A stretch of DNA of 39,690 nt from an uncultured Rikenellaceae bacterium (GTDB lineage: Bacteria; Bacteroidota; Bacteroidia; Bacteroidales; Rikenellaceae): positions 1 through 39,690 of the forward strand of contig CAMQVY010000019.1 of assembly GCA_947038405.1 (NCBI GenBank), in the 5' to 3' direction. Position numbers and translations under genes: made by a program. Shown here one piece after another: positions 17,387-26,491 of the stretch (within the stretch, counting starts at the first letter, position 1; every line of letters starts with the position of its first letter). A model generated the notes under the pieces. It was not told the origin of the DNA, ran no database searches, and saw nothing but the letters and a program-made list of their open reading frames with translations.

Positions 17387-17479
17387 GAGGTAATTTGCGT
17401 TTTTATGAAACGGAATACTTCATTTATATGTATAAATGTGCTAAATAAATAATATTTAAGGAAGCTTAATAAAACAATA

Positions 17480-18742
17480 ATGAAAAAAGTTGATGTAATT
17501 CTAGGTCTACAATGGGGTGACGAAGGCAAGGGTAAAGTTGTCGATGTACTAACACCAAACTATGATGTGGTTGCTCGTTTTCAAGGTGGCCCCAATGCAG
17601 GACATACTCTTGAATTTGAGGGTCAGAAATACGTACTAAGATCTATTCCGTCAGGAATATTTCAAGGCGATAAGATTAATATTATAGGTAATGGTGTTGT
17701 TATTGACCCTGCGTTATTCAAGGCAGAGGCAGAGGCTTTAGCGGCTTCGGGTCACGACCTAACAAAGAGATTACATATCTCAAAAAAAGCACACTTAATT
17801 CTACCTACTCATAGAATCTTAGATGCTGCGTATGAATCATCTAAAGGTGATGCAAAAGTAGGTACTACAGGAAAAGGAATAGGTCCAACATATACAGATA
17901 AGGTTAGCCGCACAGGTGTTCGTGTAGGAGATATACTACATAACTTCGACAAAATTTATGCACTAGCAAAGTCTCGTCACGAAGATATACTTAAAGGTAT
18001 GAACTTCAGTTATGACATTTCTGACATAGAGAAAACATGGTTTGAGGGTATTGAATACCTAAAGCAATTCTCTATTGTTGATAGTGAGTATGAGATCAAC
18101 AAGTTGATCCAAGCTGACAGACCAGTTCTTTGTGAAGGAGCTCAAGGAACACTTCTTGATGTAGACTTCGGATCATACCCATTTGTAACTTCATCAAATA
18201 CTATATGTGCAGGAGCATGTACAGGTTTGGGAATTGCTCCAACATCAGTTGGCGCAGTAAAGGGTATCTTCAAAGCATATTGCACAAGAGTTGGTAGTGG
18301 TCCATTCCCAACAGAATTATTCGATACAACAGGAGATAAAATGTGTGACATCGGACGTGAGTTTGGTTCTGTAACGGGACGAAAAAGACGTTGCGGTTGG
18401 TTAGACCTTGTTGCTCTTAAATACTCTGTAATGATTAACGGAATCAGTGAGTTAATTATGATGAAGAGTGATGTATTGAACGACTTCGAGACACTTAAAA
18501 TTGCTGTTAGCTACAAGGTTAACGGAGTTGAAACAGATGAATTCCCATATGAGACTGAGGCTGTTATCGAACCTATATATAAGGAGTTTAAGGGTTGGAA
18601 TTGTAATATAAATGATGTTAGAGAGTATAAGGACTTTCCGATAGAATTTACGACTTACACAGAATTTATTGAAAAAGAGTGTGGTGTACCTATTAAGATT
18701 ATCTCAGTAGGTCCAGATAGAGCCGAGACAATTTTTCGCTAA
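17480..18742 (+). CDS. purA: Adenylosuccinate synthetase
   Basis: A 420-residue enzyme that makes adenylosuccinate from IMP, aspartate and GTP, the first committed step to AMP. It has the GTP-binding loop QWGDEGKGK (11-19) with catalytic Asp14, GGPNAGHT with His42, TTGKGIGPTYTDK for IMP binding, and the GRKRRCGW aspartate-binding segment. Length is close to the E. coli enzyme. It is a single gene; the next gene, etfB, has its own promoter after an intergenic repeat. Confidence 0.98.
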   Translation: MKKVDVILGLQWGDEGKGKVVDVLTPNYDVVARFQGGPNAGHTLEFEGQKYVLRSIPSGIFQGDKINIIGNGVVIDPALFKAEAEALAASGHDLTKRLHISKKAHLILPTHRILDAAYESSKGDAKVGTTGKGIGPTYTDKVSRTGVRVGDILHNFDKIYALAKSRHEDILKGMNFSYDISDIEKTWFEGIEYLKQFSIVDSEYEINKLIQADRPVLCEGAQGTLLDVDFGSYPFVTSSNTICAGACTGLGIAPTSVGAVKGIFKAYCTRVGSGPFPTELFDTTGDKMCDIGREFGSVTGRKRRCGWLDLVALKYSVMINGISELIMMKSDVLNDFETLKIAVSYKVNGVETDEFPYETEAVIEPIYKEFKGWNCNINDVREYKDFPIEFTTYTEFIEKECGVPIKIISVGPDRAETIFR

Positions 18743-18770
18743 ACAAAAAAATACCTCTATTTAATTTTAC

Positions 18771-18827
18771 TTCAGTTCACTGCGACCACGCAGGGTCGCC
18801 CGCATAGGGCAGTTTACTCAAACTGAA
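18771..18827 (+). repeat. Dispersed intergenic repeat, copy A, with three-stem fold
   Basis: The core 18778-18819 holds both family blocks (CTGCGACCACGCAG and GCCCGCATAGGGCAG). Stems seen: CTGCG/CGCAG with an ACCA loop (18780-18793), GCCC/GGGC with a five-base loop (18798-18810), and an outer TTCAGTT/AACTGAA (18771-18777 with 18821-18827) that closes both into a three-way junction. It lies between purA and etfB. Confidence 0.5.
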
Positions 18828-18853
18828 AAAACTAAAAGAGAATATATTGATAT

Positions 18854-18885
18854 TTTGTGACATACACATTTTAGATATAACTTAG
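18854..18885 (+). promoter_or_regulatory. Promoter of etfB
   Basis: TTTG (18854-18857), a 20-base spacer, and TAACTTAG (18878-18885), one mismatch from TAnnTTTG. Transcription would start about 14 bases before the ATG. Confidence 0.5.
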
Positions 18886-18905
18886 TAAATAAATATATTT
18901 TTATT

Positions 18906-19787
18906 ATGATGGAAAAATCGTTAAAAATAGTTGTACTGGCTAAGCAGGTACCTGACACGCGTAATGTTGGAAAGGATGCTATGAAAGCTGATGGTACAGT
19001 TAATCGTGCTGCACTTCCAGCGATCTTCAATCCAGAGGATCTAAATGCACTAGAGTTGGCATTAGTACTGAAAGACATGGCACCAGGTAGTGAAGTTACA
19101 GTCCTTACCATGGGTCCACCACGTGCTGCGGACATCTTGAGAGATTCAATGTACCGAGGAGCAGATAGTGGTATTTTGTTAACTGACCGTAAATTTGCTG
19201 GATCAGATACTTTAGCAACTTCTTATGCTCTATCAAGAGCACTAGCAAAGATAAATCCAGATGTTATCGTTGCAGGACGTCAAGCAATTGATGGAGATAC
19301 AGCGCAAGTAGGACCTCAAGTTGCAGAGAAGTTAAATCTTCCACAAGTAACATATGCAGAGGAGATTGTAAACCTAACAGAGGGAAGTATAACAATCAAG
19401 CGTCGTTTAGAGCATGGATTTGAGGTTGTTGAGTCACCATTCCCATTGGTTGTTACAGTTAATGCCTCAGCACCAGAGTGTCGTTCACAACACGCAAAAC
19501 GTGTTATGAAATACAAACACGCAAAAACACCAAGTGAATTACAAGCACTAAATCGTGACTACATATCAGAAGCAACGAATAATAAAGAGTACTTGAATAT
19601 CCAAGAGTGGAGCGTTGCAGATGTTGATGCTAACGATGTAGAGTTAGGTTTAGTTGGATCACCTACTAAGGTAAAAACAATTGAGAATGTTGTTTTCCAA
19701 GCTAAAGATTCTAAAAAATTATCATCGTCAGATGCTGACATTAATGAACTTATGGTCGAACTTATCTCAAGCCACACGCTAGGATAG
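18906..19787 (+). CDS. etfB: Electron transfer flavoprotein, beta subunit
   Basis: A 293-residue ETF beta subunit that pairs with EtfA to carry electrons from acyl-CoA dehydrogenases. It has IVVLAKQVPDT at the start, NPEDLNALELAL, the family signature stretch around LPQVTYAEEI and RRLEHGFEVVESPFPLVVTV, and the ADINELMVELI C-terminal tail that reaches toward the alpha subunit. Met2 is an equally good start. It is the first gene of etfB-etfA-acyl-CoA dehydrogenase. Whether this ETF is bifurcating cannot be settled by eye. Confidence 0.95.
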   Translation: MMEKSLKIVVLAKQVPDTRNVGKDAMKADGTVNRAALPAIFNPEDLNALELALVLKDMAPGSEVTVLTMGPPRAADILRDSMYRGADSGILLTDRKFAGSDTLATSYALSRALAKINPDVIVAGRQAIDGDTAQVGPQVAEKLNLPQVTYAEEIVNLTEGSITIKRRLEHGFEVVESPFPLVVTVNASAPECRSQHAKRVMKYKHAKTPSELQALNRDYISEATNNKEYLNIQEWSVADVDANDVELGLVGSPTKVKTIENVVFQAKDSKKLSSSDADINELMVELISSHTLG

Positions 19788-19809
19788 AAAACTTTTGGGG
19801 GTATAATTT

Positions 19810-20829
19810 ATGAATAATATCATTGTATATTGCGAACTTGAGAACGGCATTGTCGCAGATGTTAGTTTGGAGTTGTTAACAAAGGGAAGAGAGCTAGCGA
19901 ATACGTTAGGTTGTAAATTAGAGGCATTAGTTATAGGCTCTAATCTTTCGGGAATTGAAAAAGAACTTGCTCTTCACGGAGCAGACACTATATGGGTTGC
20001 AGATAATGAGGAGTTAGCACCATTTCGCACACTTCCACATACATCAATCACTTGCGGACTTTTCGAGCAAGAGAAACCACAGATTGCACTTTTTGGTGCA
20101 ACAAGTATTGGACGTGATCTTGCGCCACGTGTATCATCGGCACTTCACAGTGGTCTTACAGCAGACTGTACAAGTCTAGTAATTGGAGATCACAAGGATA
20201 ATAAATCAGGTACAGAGTACACAAACTTACTATATCAGATTCGTCCAGCATTTGGAGGAAATATTATCGCAACAATCATCAACCCTAACCACAGACCTCA
20301 AATGGCTACTGTACGTGAGGGAGTGATGAGAAAAGAGCTAGCTGCAACTCCAGGTTTAGGCGAAGTTAAGATTATTGACTGTAGTAAATTTGTAAATGAT
20401 ACAGATTTAGTTGTTAAGATAATTGAACGTCAAATTGAGGAGCGCAAAATCAACATTAAAGGCGCACCAATCATTGTAGCTGGAGGATATGGAGTTGGCT
20501 CTAAAGCTAATTTCAAAGTACTTGCAGAACTAGCAGAGGTACTTGGCGGAGAGGTTGCAGCATCAAGAGCAGCTGTTGATGCAGGGTTCTCAGAACACGC
20601 TCGCCAGATTGGACAAACAGGAACAACCGTAAGACCTAAGTTATATATTGCGTGTGGAATTTCTGGTCAAATTCAGCATACAGCAGGTATGGATCAATCT
20701 TCTATGATTATCTCTATCAATACAGACCCAGATGCACCAATCAATAAACTTGCAGATTATGCAATTACTGGAGATGTTATGAGTGTTGTATCTAAGATGA
20801 TTAAATCTTACAAGCAGAACTCGAAGTAA
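19810..20829 (+). CDS. etfA: Electron transfer flavoprotein, alpha subunit
   Basis: A 339-residue ETF alpha subunit. The N-terminal nucleotide-binding-like domain covers about 1-190. The C-terminal FAD domain has VAGGYGVGSKANF, AASRAAVDAGF, GQTGTTVRPKLYIACGISGQ and QHTAGM, the signature FAD-binding stretch, and SINTDPDAPI. It starts 22 bases after etfB and is followed after 63 bases by its likely electron donor, the acyl-CoA dehydrogenase. Confidence 0.96.
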   Translation: MNNIIVYCELENGIVADVSLELLTKGRELANTLGCKLEALVIGSNLSGIEKELALHGADTIWVADNEELAPFRTLPHTSITCGLFEQEKPQIALFGATSIGRDLAPRVSSALHSGLTADCTSLVIGDHKDNKSGTEYTNLLYQIRPAFGGNIIATIINPNHRPQMATVREGVMRKELAATPGLGEVKIIDCSKFVNDTDLVVKIIERQIEERKINIKGAPIIVAGGYGVGSKANFKVLAELAEVLGGEVAASRAAVDAGFSEHARQIGQTGTTVRPKLYIACGISGQIQHTAGMDQSSMIISINTDPDAPINKLADYAITGDVMSVVSKMIKSYKQNSK

Positions 20830-20892
20830 TATAATTTATTGTTACATTTTGGTACAATATATTAGAGTGTTAAAAACTTAAAGAGAACAGCA

Positions 20893-22614
20893 ATGGCAAA
20901 CTTTTTTTTAGATAATAAAGATATACAATACCACCTTAACCATCCATTGATGGAGAAGATTGTGGAGTTGAAAGAGAAGGGATTCGAGGATAAAGATAAA
21001 TATGACTATGCTCCATCAGATTTTGAAGATGCAATGGATAGCTACAAACGTGTTCTTACTATTGTAGGAGAGGTTTGTGGAGATGTTGTTGCTCCAAATG
21101 CTGAGGGTGTTGACCATGATGGACCTAGCGTTGTAAACGACAGAGTTGTTTACGCAGAAGGAACAGCACGCAACATTGAGGCGTTAAATCAAGCAGGTTT
21201 ATCAGGCTTTACTCTTCCAAGAAAATATGATGGATTAAATTTCCCTTTAATTTGCTTTGTAATGGCAAATGAGATGGTTGGACGTGCAGATGCAGGCTTC
21301 GGAAATATCTGGGGACTACAAGACTGTGCAGAGACACTTAATGAATTTGCTTCAGAAGAGATAAAATCAGAGTTTTTACCAATGGTTTCAGCAGGAGCAA
21401 CTTGTGCAATGGATCTTACAGAGCCAGATGCAGGAAGTGACCTCCAAGCTGTAATGCTAAAGGCAACTTGGGACGAAGAGCAAAACACATGGTTACTTAA
21501 TGGTGTTAAACGTTTCATTACTAACGGAGATGGCGAAGTATCTCTAGTACTTGCTCGTTCAGAGGAGGGCACTACTGACGCTCGTGGTTTATCGATGTTT
21601 GTATATGACAAGAAACATTTAGCTGTTAAGGTTCGTCGTATTGAGAATAAGTTAGGAATTAAGGGTTCACCAACTTGTGAACTTGTCTTCACAAATGCTC
21701 CAGCACAATTAGTTGGAGATAGAAAGATGGGACTTATCAAGTATGTGATGTCATTGATGAATGCAGCACGTATTGGTATTGGAGCACAAAGTACAGGTCT
21801 TAGTGAAGCTGCTTATCGCGAGGCATTGAAGTATGCTAATGAGCGTGAGCAATTTGGTAAGCCAATCATTCAATTCCCTGCGGTATATGAGATGCTTAGT
21901 AATATGAAGGCTAAACTTCATGGATCTCGTGCATTACTATATGAGACAGCTAGATTCGTTGAGATATACAAGAACTACGCTCACCTAAGCAAAGATAGAA
22001 AATTAACTCCTGATGAGCGTGCAGAGATGAAGGCTTATACAAAATTATCAGATGGCTTTACACCTCTATTGAAACTCTTAACTAGTGAGTTTTGTAACCA
22101 AGTATCTTATGATTCGTTACAGATTCATGGAGGTTCAGGTTACATGAAAGACTACCCTATTGAGAGAATTGTTCGTGATGCTCGTATCACAAACATCTAT
22201 GAGGGTACATCTCAGCTACAAGTTATTGCAGCTATCAGACACGTAACAACTGGCTCTTTCTTAACAAAGATCAAAGAGTATGAGTCTGAGAAGTGTTACC
22301 CAAGCGATATGGAGTCTATCTACAAGAAGTTGGTTTCAATGAGAGAGGAGTATGAGACAGTAGTTGCGCAAGTTACTTCTGGGGATTCTGAGCAGATTGA
22401 TTTCCATGCACGTAGATTAGTTGAGATTGCAGGGCATATTATTGTTACTTATCTATTACTTCGTCAATCTACAGAGGTTGATGATTATAGAAATTCAGCA
22501 CAAATTTATGCTAAGTATGCTGAGAGTCAAATTGCATCACACGTTGAATACATCAAGAACTCAAGTTCTGAAGATATAGATATTTTCAAAGCTGTTTTAG
22601 ACGAGCAACTTTAA
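20893..22614 (+). CDS. Acyl-CoA dehydrogenase with C-terminal extension
   Basis: A 573-residue flavoenzyme that oxidises acyl-CoA to enoyl-CoA and passes electrons to the ETF encoded just upstream. It has the FAD/substrate motif CAMDLTEPDAGSDLQAV, FITNGD, LGIKGSPTCELVF, the REQFGKPI helix, IHGGSGYMKDYPIERIVRDARI, and catalytic Glu437 in YEGTSQLQ. Residues about 455-573 form an extra helical domain, making it longer than butyryl-CoA dehydrogenases (about 380) and like the 570-600-residue ACAD group. Acyl chain preference is unknown. Operon with etfBA; a terminator follows directly. Confidence 0.93.
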   Translation: MANFFLDNKDIQYHLNHPLMEKIVELKEKGFEDKDKYDYAPSDFEDAMDSYKRVLTIVGEVCGDVVAPNAEGVDHDGPSVVNDRVVYAEGTARNIEALNQAGLSGFTLPRKYDGLNFPLICFVMANEMVGRADAGFGNIWGLQDCAETLNEFASEEIKSEFLPMVSAGATCAMDLTEPDAGSDLQAVMLKATWDEEQNTWLLNGVKRFITNGDGEVSLVLARSEEGTTDARGLSMFVYDKKHLAVKVRRIENKLGIKGSPTCELVFTNAPAQLVGDRKMGLIKYVMSLMNAARIGIGAQSTGLSEAAYREALKYANEREQFGKPIIQFPAVYEMLSNMKAKLHGSRALLYETARFVEIYKNYAHLSKDRKLTPDERAEMKAYTKLSDGFTPLLKLLTSEFCNQVSYDSLQIHGGSGYMKDYPIERIVRDARITNIYEGTSQLQVIAAIRHVTTGSFLTKIKEYESEKCYPSDMESIYKKLVSMREEYETVVAQVTSGDSEQIDFHARRLVEIAGHIIVTYLLLRQSTEVDDYRNSAQIYAKYAESQIASHVEYIKNSSSEDIDIFKAVLDEQL

Positions 22615-22629
22615 AAAATACCCACCAAT

Positions 22630-22677
22630 AAAAAAGAGTATATAAAGAGAGTAAAACCTCCTTATATACTCTTTTTT
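22630..22677. terminator. Bidirectional terminator between the acyl-CoA dehydrogenase gene and guaD
   Basis: A 16-bp perfect inverted repeat (22630-22645 with 22662-22677, 16-base loop), with an A run before and a T run after, between convergent genes. Confidence 0.85.
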
Positions 22678-22680
22678 TTT

Positions 22681-22726
22681 ACTGTGATCACGCAGCTCCA
22701 CCCGAGTAGGGCAGTTCGTAGCCTAG
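22681..22726 (+). repeat. Dispersed intergenic repeat, copy B
   Basis: ACTGTGATCACGCAG followed by CACCCGAGTAGGGCAGTTC. The first block folds as CTGTG/CGCAG with an ATCA loop; the G:T pair replaces a G:C of copy A, keeping the stem. The second folds as CCC/GGG around GAGTA, the same loop size as in copy A. It is just after the terminator. Confidence 0.5.
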
Positions 22727-22744
22727 TTTATCTAAATTTGTCAA

Positions 22745-23218
22745 CTAATACTCAACCTTATCCTCTTTTCGACTCCATGCGTCAAAAGCTTTTATAGCCT
22801 CGTCACCAAGAATCTGAACTGATGGAATTGTACGTTTATCAGGTGCAATAGGTATTTCATCATAAATAAATGAGTCATCGAAATCGATTTTCTTAGCATC
22901 GTCTCGTGTATTCCCATAATATATAGTTTTTATCCCTGCCCAGTATGCAGAGCTAAGACACATTGGACAAGGCTCACAAGATGTGTATAGTTCACACTCT
23001 GTCAATTTGAATGTACCTAAATGGGTACAAGCAGCTCTAATTGTGTTCACTTCGGCGTGTGCAGTAGGGTCATTAGTTATTGTAACACTATTTGATGCAC
23101 TAGCTATAACTACCCCATCTTTCACTATTACAGCACCAAAAGGACCTCCCCCATTTTTGACACTCTCAATTGATATATCAATTGCCATCCTCATAAACTT
23201 TTCTCTGCTCATATACAA
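22745..23218 (-). CDS. guaD: Guanine deaminase (cytidine-deaminase fold)
   Basis: A 157-residue zinc hydrolase converting guanine to xanthine in purine salvage. It has the zinc site HAE (His54, catalytic Glu56) and CEPCPMC (zinc Cys84 and Cys87). GGPFGAVIVKDG, NDPTAHAEV, the DDSFIYDEI segment and the end KVEY resemble B. subtilis GuaD (156 residues) closely, which favours guanine over cytidine or tRNA adenosine as the substrate. The start may be the ATG at 23218 or, six bases later, at 23212. It follows prfC on the same strand, with hairpin 23225-23254 seven bases before the ATG. Confidence 0.88.
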   Translation of the reverse strand: MYMSREKFMRMAIDISIESVKNGGGPFGAVIVKDGVVIASASNSVTITNDPTAHAEVNTIRAACTHLGTFKLTECELYTSCEPCPMCLSSAYWAGIKTIYYGNTRDDAKKIDFDDSFIYDEIPIAPDKRTIPSVQILGDEAIKAFDAWSRKEDKVEY

Positions 23219-23224
23219 ATAGTT

Positions 23225-23254
23225 TTAGCTCTCTGCAATCACGCAGAGAACTAA
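23225..23254 (-). repeat. Dispersed repeat copy E (hairpin half) between prfC and guaD
   Basis: CTCTGC-AATCAC-GCAGAG and flanks form a 12-bp stem with one G:U that pairs only in the minus-strand RNA (23225-23236 with 23243-23254). It shares ATCACGCAG with copies A and B and CGCAGAGAACTA with copy F. It may end prfC transcripts weakly or influence guaD translation. Confidence 0.5.
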
Positions 23255-23262
23255 TATTTATG

Positions 23263-24837
23263 TTAAAACTCTGATGTAAAGTGGAATTTTATATCTGGGA
23301 ATTTATCTTGTGCAATTGCCAATCCATAGCTAGTATCTGCAAGAAATACATTTCGCCCATGTTTATCCGTCGCCATGTTAGTGTACTTACGCTTTATGAA
23401 GTCATCAAGTTGTTCTTTATTATCACTCTCGATCCAACAAGCCTTATGTATATTTATAGATTCAAACCTACACGTTGCATTATACTCATGCTCCAAACGA
23501 TACTGTATAACCTCAAATTGAAGAACGCCCACAGTTCCAATAATCTTACGACCATTCAAACGACTAGTAAATAGCTGTGCTACCCCTTCGTCCATTAATT
23601 GGTCAACTCCTTTTGAAAGCTGCTTAAATTTCTGAGGATCTGCATTCTCAATATATCTAAACAGTTCAGGAGAGAATGATGGAATTCCTATAAAACGTAA
23701 CTTTTCACCCTCAGTAAAAGCATCTCCAATCTTGAAGTTTCCTGTATCATGCAGACCTATAATATCTCCTGGATATGCAAAATCTACGATTGATTTCTTC
23801 TCTGCCATAAAAGCATTTGGAGTCGAAAACTTAATATTTTTACCACTTCTAACGTGTAAATATGCCTTATTTCGCTCAAAAACACCCGAACATATCTTCA
23901 AAAACGCAATTCTATCTCTATGATTTGGGTCCATATTAGCGTGGATTTTAAATACAAATCCACTCATTTTAGTCTCAAAAGGATCAATAGATCTCTGCTC
24001 TGTCGTTGCCTCTCTAGGGTGTGGTGCTGTGCTAATAAAACAATCAAGAAGATCGTTCACTCCAAAATTATTAACTGCACTACCGAAGAATACAGGAGCA
24101 ACTTCCCCTCTAAGATATGCCTCATGGTCAAACTCACTGTACACTCCATCAACAAACTCAAGATCCTCTTTAAGCTGCTCTGTGTATGGTGCAATATGGT
24201 CATCTAATGACGGATCATCCAACTTTACATCTACCGTTGTTGAAGCTGTCTGCCTATCATCAGAGGTAAATAATGATAGATGCTGCTTATGTATGTTATA
24301 AACACCCTTAAATGTATCTCCACTACTGATCGGAAATGCCAACGGTCTAACTCTAATCCCCAATTCACTCTCAATCTCATCCAACAAATCAAATGGATCT
24401 TTACATGGACGGTCTAACTTATTAATAAAGACCATTACTGGAGTATTTCTCATACGACAAACTCTCATCAACTTACGAGTCTGCGCCTCAACACCCTTCG
24501 CCCCATCAACAACAATTATAACACTATCTACTGCCGTTAGTGTACGATAAGTATCCTCCGCAAAGTCCTCATGTCCTGGAGTATCTAGTATGTTAACCTT
24601 AACACCCTTATACTCAAATCCCATAACCGAAGTCGCAACAGAGATACCCCTCTGTCTCTCAATCTCCATAAAGTCAGATGTCGCACCCTTCTTTATTTTA
24701 TTGCTTTTTACCGCTCCAGCAACGTGTATCGCACCACCAAAAAGTAGTAATTTCTCTGTAAGTGTTGTCTTTCCTGCATCAGGATGACTTATAATTGCAA
24801 ACGTCCTTCGACGCTTAATCTCTTCTGAAAGTCCCAT
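23263..24837 (-). CDS. prfC: Peptide chain release factor 3
   Basis: A 524-residue GTPase that removes RF1/RF2 from the ribosome after termination. G1 SHPDAGKTT (17-25), switch [19 protein letters not shown]4 FINKLDRP, and RF3-specific stretches such as [24 protein letters not shown] and [18 protein letters not shown] set it apart from EF-G. Length is normal. It is first in a minus-strand pair with guaD. Confidence 0.97.
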   Translation of the reverse strand: MGLSEEIKRRRTFAIISHPDAGKTTLTEKLLLFGGAIHVAGAVKSNKIKKGATSDFMEIERQRGISVATSVMGFEYKGVKVNILDTPGHEDFAEDTYRTLTAVDSVIIVVDGAKGVEAQTRKLMRVCRMRNTPVMVFINKLDRPCKDPFDLLDEIESELGIRVRPLAFPISSGDTFKGVYNIHKQHLSLFTSDDRQTASTTVDVKLDDPSLDDHIAPYTEQLKEDLEFVDGVYSEFDHEAYLRGEVAPVFFGSAVNNFGVNDLLDCFISTAPHPREATTEQRSIDPFETKMSGFVFKIHANMDPNHRDRIAFLKICSGVFERNKAYLHVRSGKNIKFSTPNAFMAEKKSIVDFAYPGDIIGLHDTGNFKIGDAFTEGEKLRFIGIPSFSPELFRYIENADPQKFKQLSKGVDQLMDEGVAQLFTSRLNGRKIIGTVGVLQFEVIQYRLEHEYNATCRFESINIHKACWIESDNKEQLDDFIKRKYTNMATDKHGRNVFLADTSYGLAIAQDKFPDIKFHFTSEF

Positions 24838-24880
24838 ATATTATTTATTTCTCTTATTTTTTATTTGTACGTATGTAATT

Positions 24881-24922
24881 GAGTAAACTCCCCCACTCTA
24901 GCAGTACTGCGTGAGTGCAATG
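24881..24922 (-). repeat. Dispersed intergenic repeat, copy C
   Basis: On the minus strand CATTGCACTCACGCAG ... GAGTGGGGGAGTTTACTCAA aligns end to end with copy A (CACTGCGACCACGCAG ... CATAGGGCAGTTTACTCAA), by eye at roughly two thirds of positions. It lies between nadB and prfC. Confidence 0.45.
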
Positions 24923-24928
24923 AACAAA

Positions 24929-26491
24929 CTACTTTTTTGGATAGTCTAGCGTGTAGTGCAAACCAACGCTCTCTTTTAACTGCTGTGCCTGCTTTATTAT
25001 TAAATAACCAACTGCAATCATATTTCTCAATTCACACAAATTCTGGCTAAGTGTAGATTTTAAATATAACTCCTCTGTTTCATTAAATATAATCTCCATT
25101 CGTCTCATTGCTCTCTCCAACCTTAGGTTAGAACGAACAATACCAACATAATTACTCATAATCTGCTGCATCTCTTTATAGTTCTGAGTAATCAAAACCA
25201 TCTCCTCTGGATTTGAAGTCCCCTCATAATTCCAATCAGGAACACCATCTTGAGGTATAATCTTATCTATATGTAACAGTGAGTGCTTCGCAGCCTCATT
25301 CGCAAAAACTACCGCCTCAATAAGTGAATTAGAGGCTAATCTATTTGCCCCATGCAATCCTGTTGATGCAGCCTCTCCCAACGCATATAGACGTTTTATA
25401 GATGTCTCTCCATGTAAGTTAGCCGTAATGCCACCACAACAGTAATGAGCCGCAGGAGTTACCGGAATCATATCTTTTGTAATGTCAATACCTATAGATA
25501 AACATTTCTTATATATATTAGGGAAATGAGCGATAATCTCATCTGCATTACGATGCGTAATGTCAAGATAGACAAACTCCTCCCCACTAATTTTAAGCTC
25601 ATGGTCGATACTTCTAGCAACAACATCTCTAGGGGCAAGAGCTCCCATTGAATGATACTTACTCATAAACTCTTTACCATTCTGAAGTTTCAACACTCCG
25701 CCAAATCCTCGCATAGCCTCCGTTATCAAAAATGATGGTCTCTCTCCTGGATTATATAGAGATGTTGGGTGAAACTGAATAAACTCCATATTCTCAACAA
25801 CACCTTTTGCACGGTGTACCATTGCAATACCGTCTCCTGTTGCAACGCTTGGGTTTGTTGTTGTATGGTAGATATTTCCAACACCTCCCGTTGCCAGTAC
25901 AGTAACTTTAGAGGTTATAGTACATATATTTTTGTGCTTTAAATCTAATACATATGCACCAAAACAACGAATATTAGGAGTATGCTTTCTAACTAACTTG
26001 CCAAGATGATGTTGTGTTATTATATCAACAGCAAAATGATGCTCCAATACCTCAATATTTGGATGTCGCTTAACTTGAGAAATTAATGCTCTCTCAATCT
26101 CAGCTCCAGTAATATCTTTATGATGCAGTATACGTGATTCAGTATGTCCACCCTCTCTGGCAAGCTCATACTTTCCATCATTACTCTTATCGAAACTAAC
26201 TCCCCAACGTATCAAATCTTTGATCGAGTCAGGAGCCTGCTCAACAACTAACCTTACTGTATCTATATCACACCGACCAGAACCACATACCATCGTATCA
26301 TTTATGTGCTTCTCAAATGTATCTGGTTTGTAGGTTACGGAGCATATTCCACCTTGAGCATAGTGAGTGTTACACTCATTCATCTCTCCCTTGGTCACAA
26401 TAATAACACGCCCTGAATCAGCAACCTTGAGTGCATAGCTTAATGCGCCAATGCCACTCCCTATTATTAGAAAATCTGTAGTTACATTCAT
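24929..26491 (-). CDS. nadB: L-aspartate oxidase
   Basis: A 520-residue flavoenzyme that oxidises aspartate to iminoaspartate, the first step of NAD synthesis. It has the dinucleotide fold LIIGSGIGALSYAL (8-21), THYAQGGI, EGGHTESRILHHKDITG, the VLATGGVGNIYHTTTNP segment, EFIQFHPTSLY, HYCCGGI and LHGANRLASNSL. Length is typical. Its ATG overlaps the TGA of the upstream lysozyme-like lipoprotein gene by four bases (ATGA), so they form one transcript. nadA and nadC are not in the window. Confidence 0.96.
   Translation of the reverse strand: MNVTTDFLIIGSGIGALSYALKVADSGRVIIVTKGEMNECNTHYAQGGICSVTYKPDTFEKHINDTMVCGSGRCDIDTVRLVVEQAPDSIKDLIRWGVSFDKSNDGKYELAREGGHTESRILHHKDITGAEIERALISQVKRHPNIEVLEHHFAVDIITQHHLGKLVRKHTPNIRCFGAYVLDLKHKNICTITSKVTVLATGGVGNIYHTTTNPSVATGDGIAMVHRAKGVVENMEFIQFHPTSLYNPGERPSFLITEAMRGFGGVLKLQNGKEFMSKYHSMGALAPRDVVARSIDHELKISGEEFVYLDITHRNADEIIAHFPNIYKKCLSIGIDITKDMIPVTPAAHYCCGGITANLHGETSIKRLYALGEAASTGLHGANRLASNSLIEAVVFANEAAKHSLLHIDKIIPQDGVPDWNYEGTSNPEEMVLITQNYKEMQQIMSNYVGIVRSNLRLERAMRRMEIIFNETEELYLKSTLSQNLCELRNMIAVGYLIIKQAQQLKESVGLHYTLDYPKK

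Larger units (their letters stand above)
17130..17479. other. 350-bp divergent gap between the TPR gene and purA
   Basis: No gene is seen. It holds the TPR promoter (17149-17180, minus), a degenerate copy of the dispersed repeat (17228-17276), a long AT stretch, and a likely purA -7 box (17379-17386, plus). No known purine riboswitch pattern was recognised in the purA leader. Confidence 0.65.

Noticed and set aside
17387-17479. Purine riboswitch in the purA leader
   Set aside because: No conserved purine aptamer core or paired arms could be recognised in the short AT-rich leader.
18771-18827. tRNA-like or tRNA-derived element
   Set aside because: The outer stem is 7 bp and there are two inner hairpins, but there is no T-arm sequence, no anticodon loop of seven bases and no CCA-type end.
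21189-21740. 183-codon minus-strand frame inside the acyl-CoA dehydrogenase gene
   Set aside because: The plus-strand frame has all family motifs; the antisense frame has none and no promoter.
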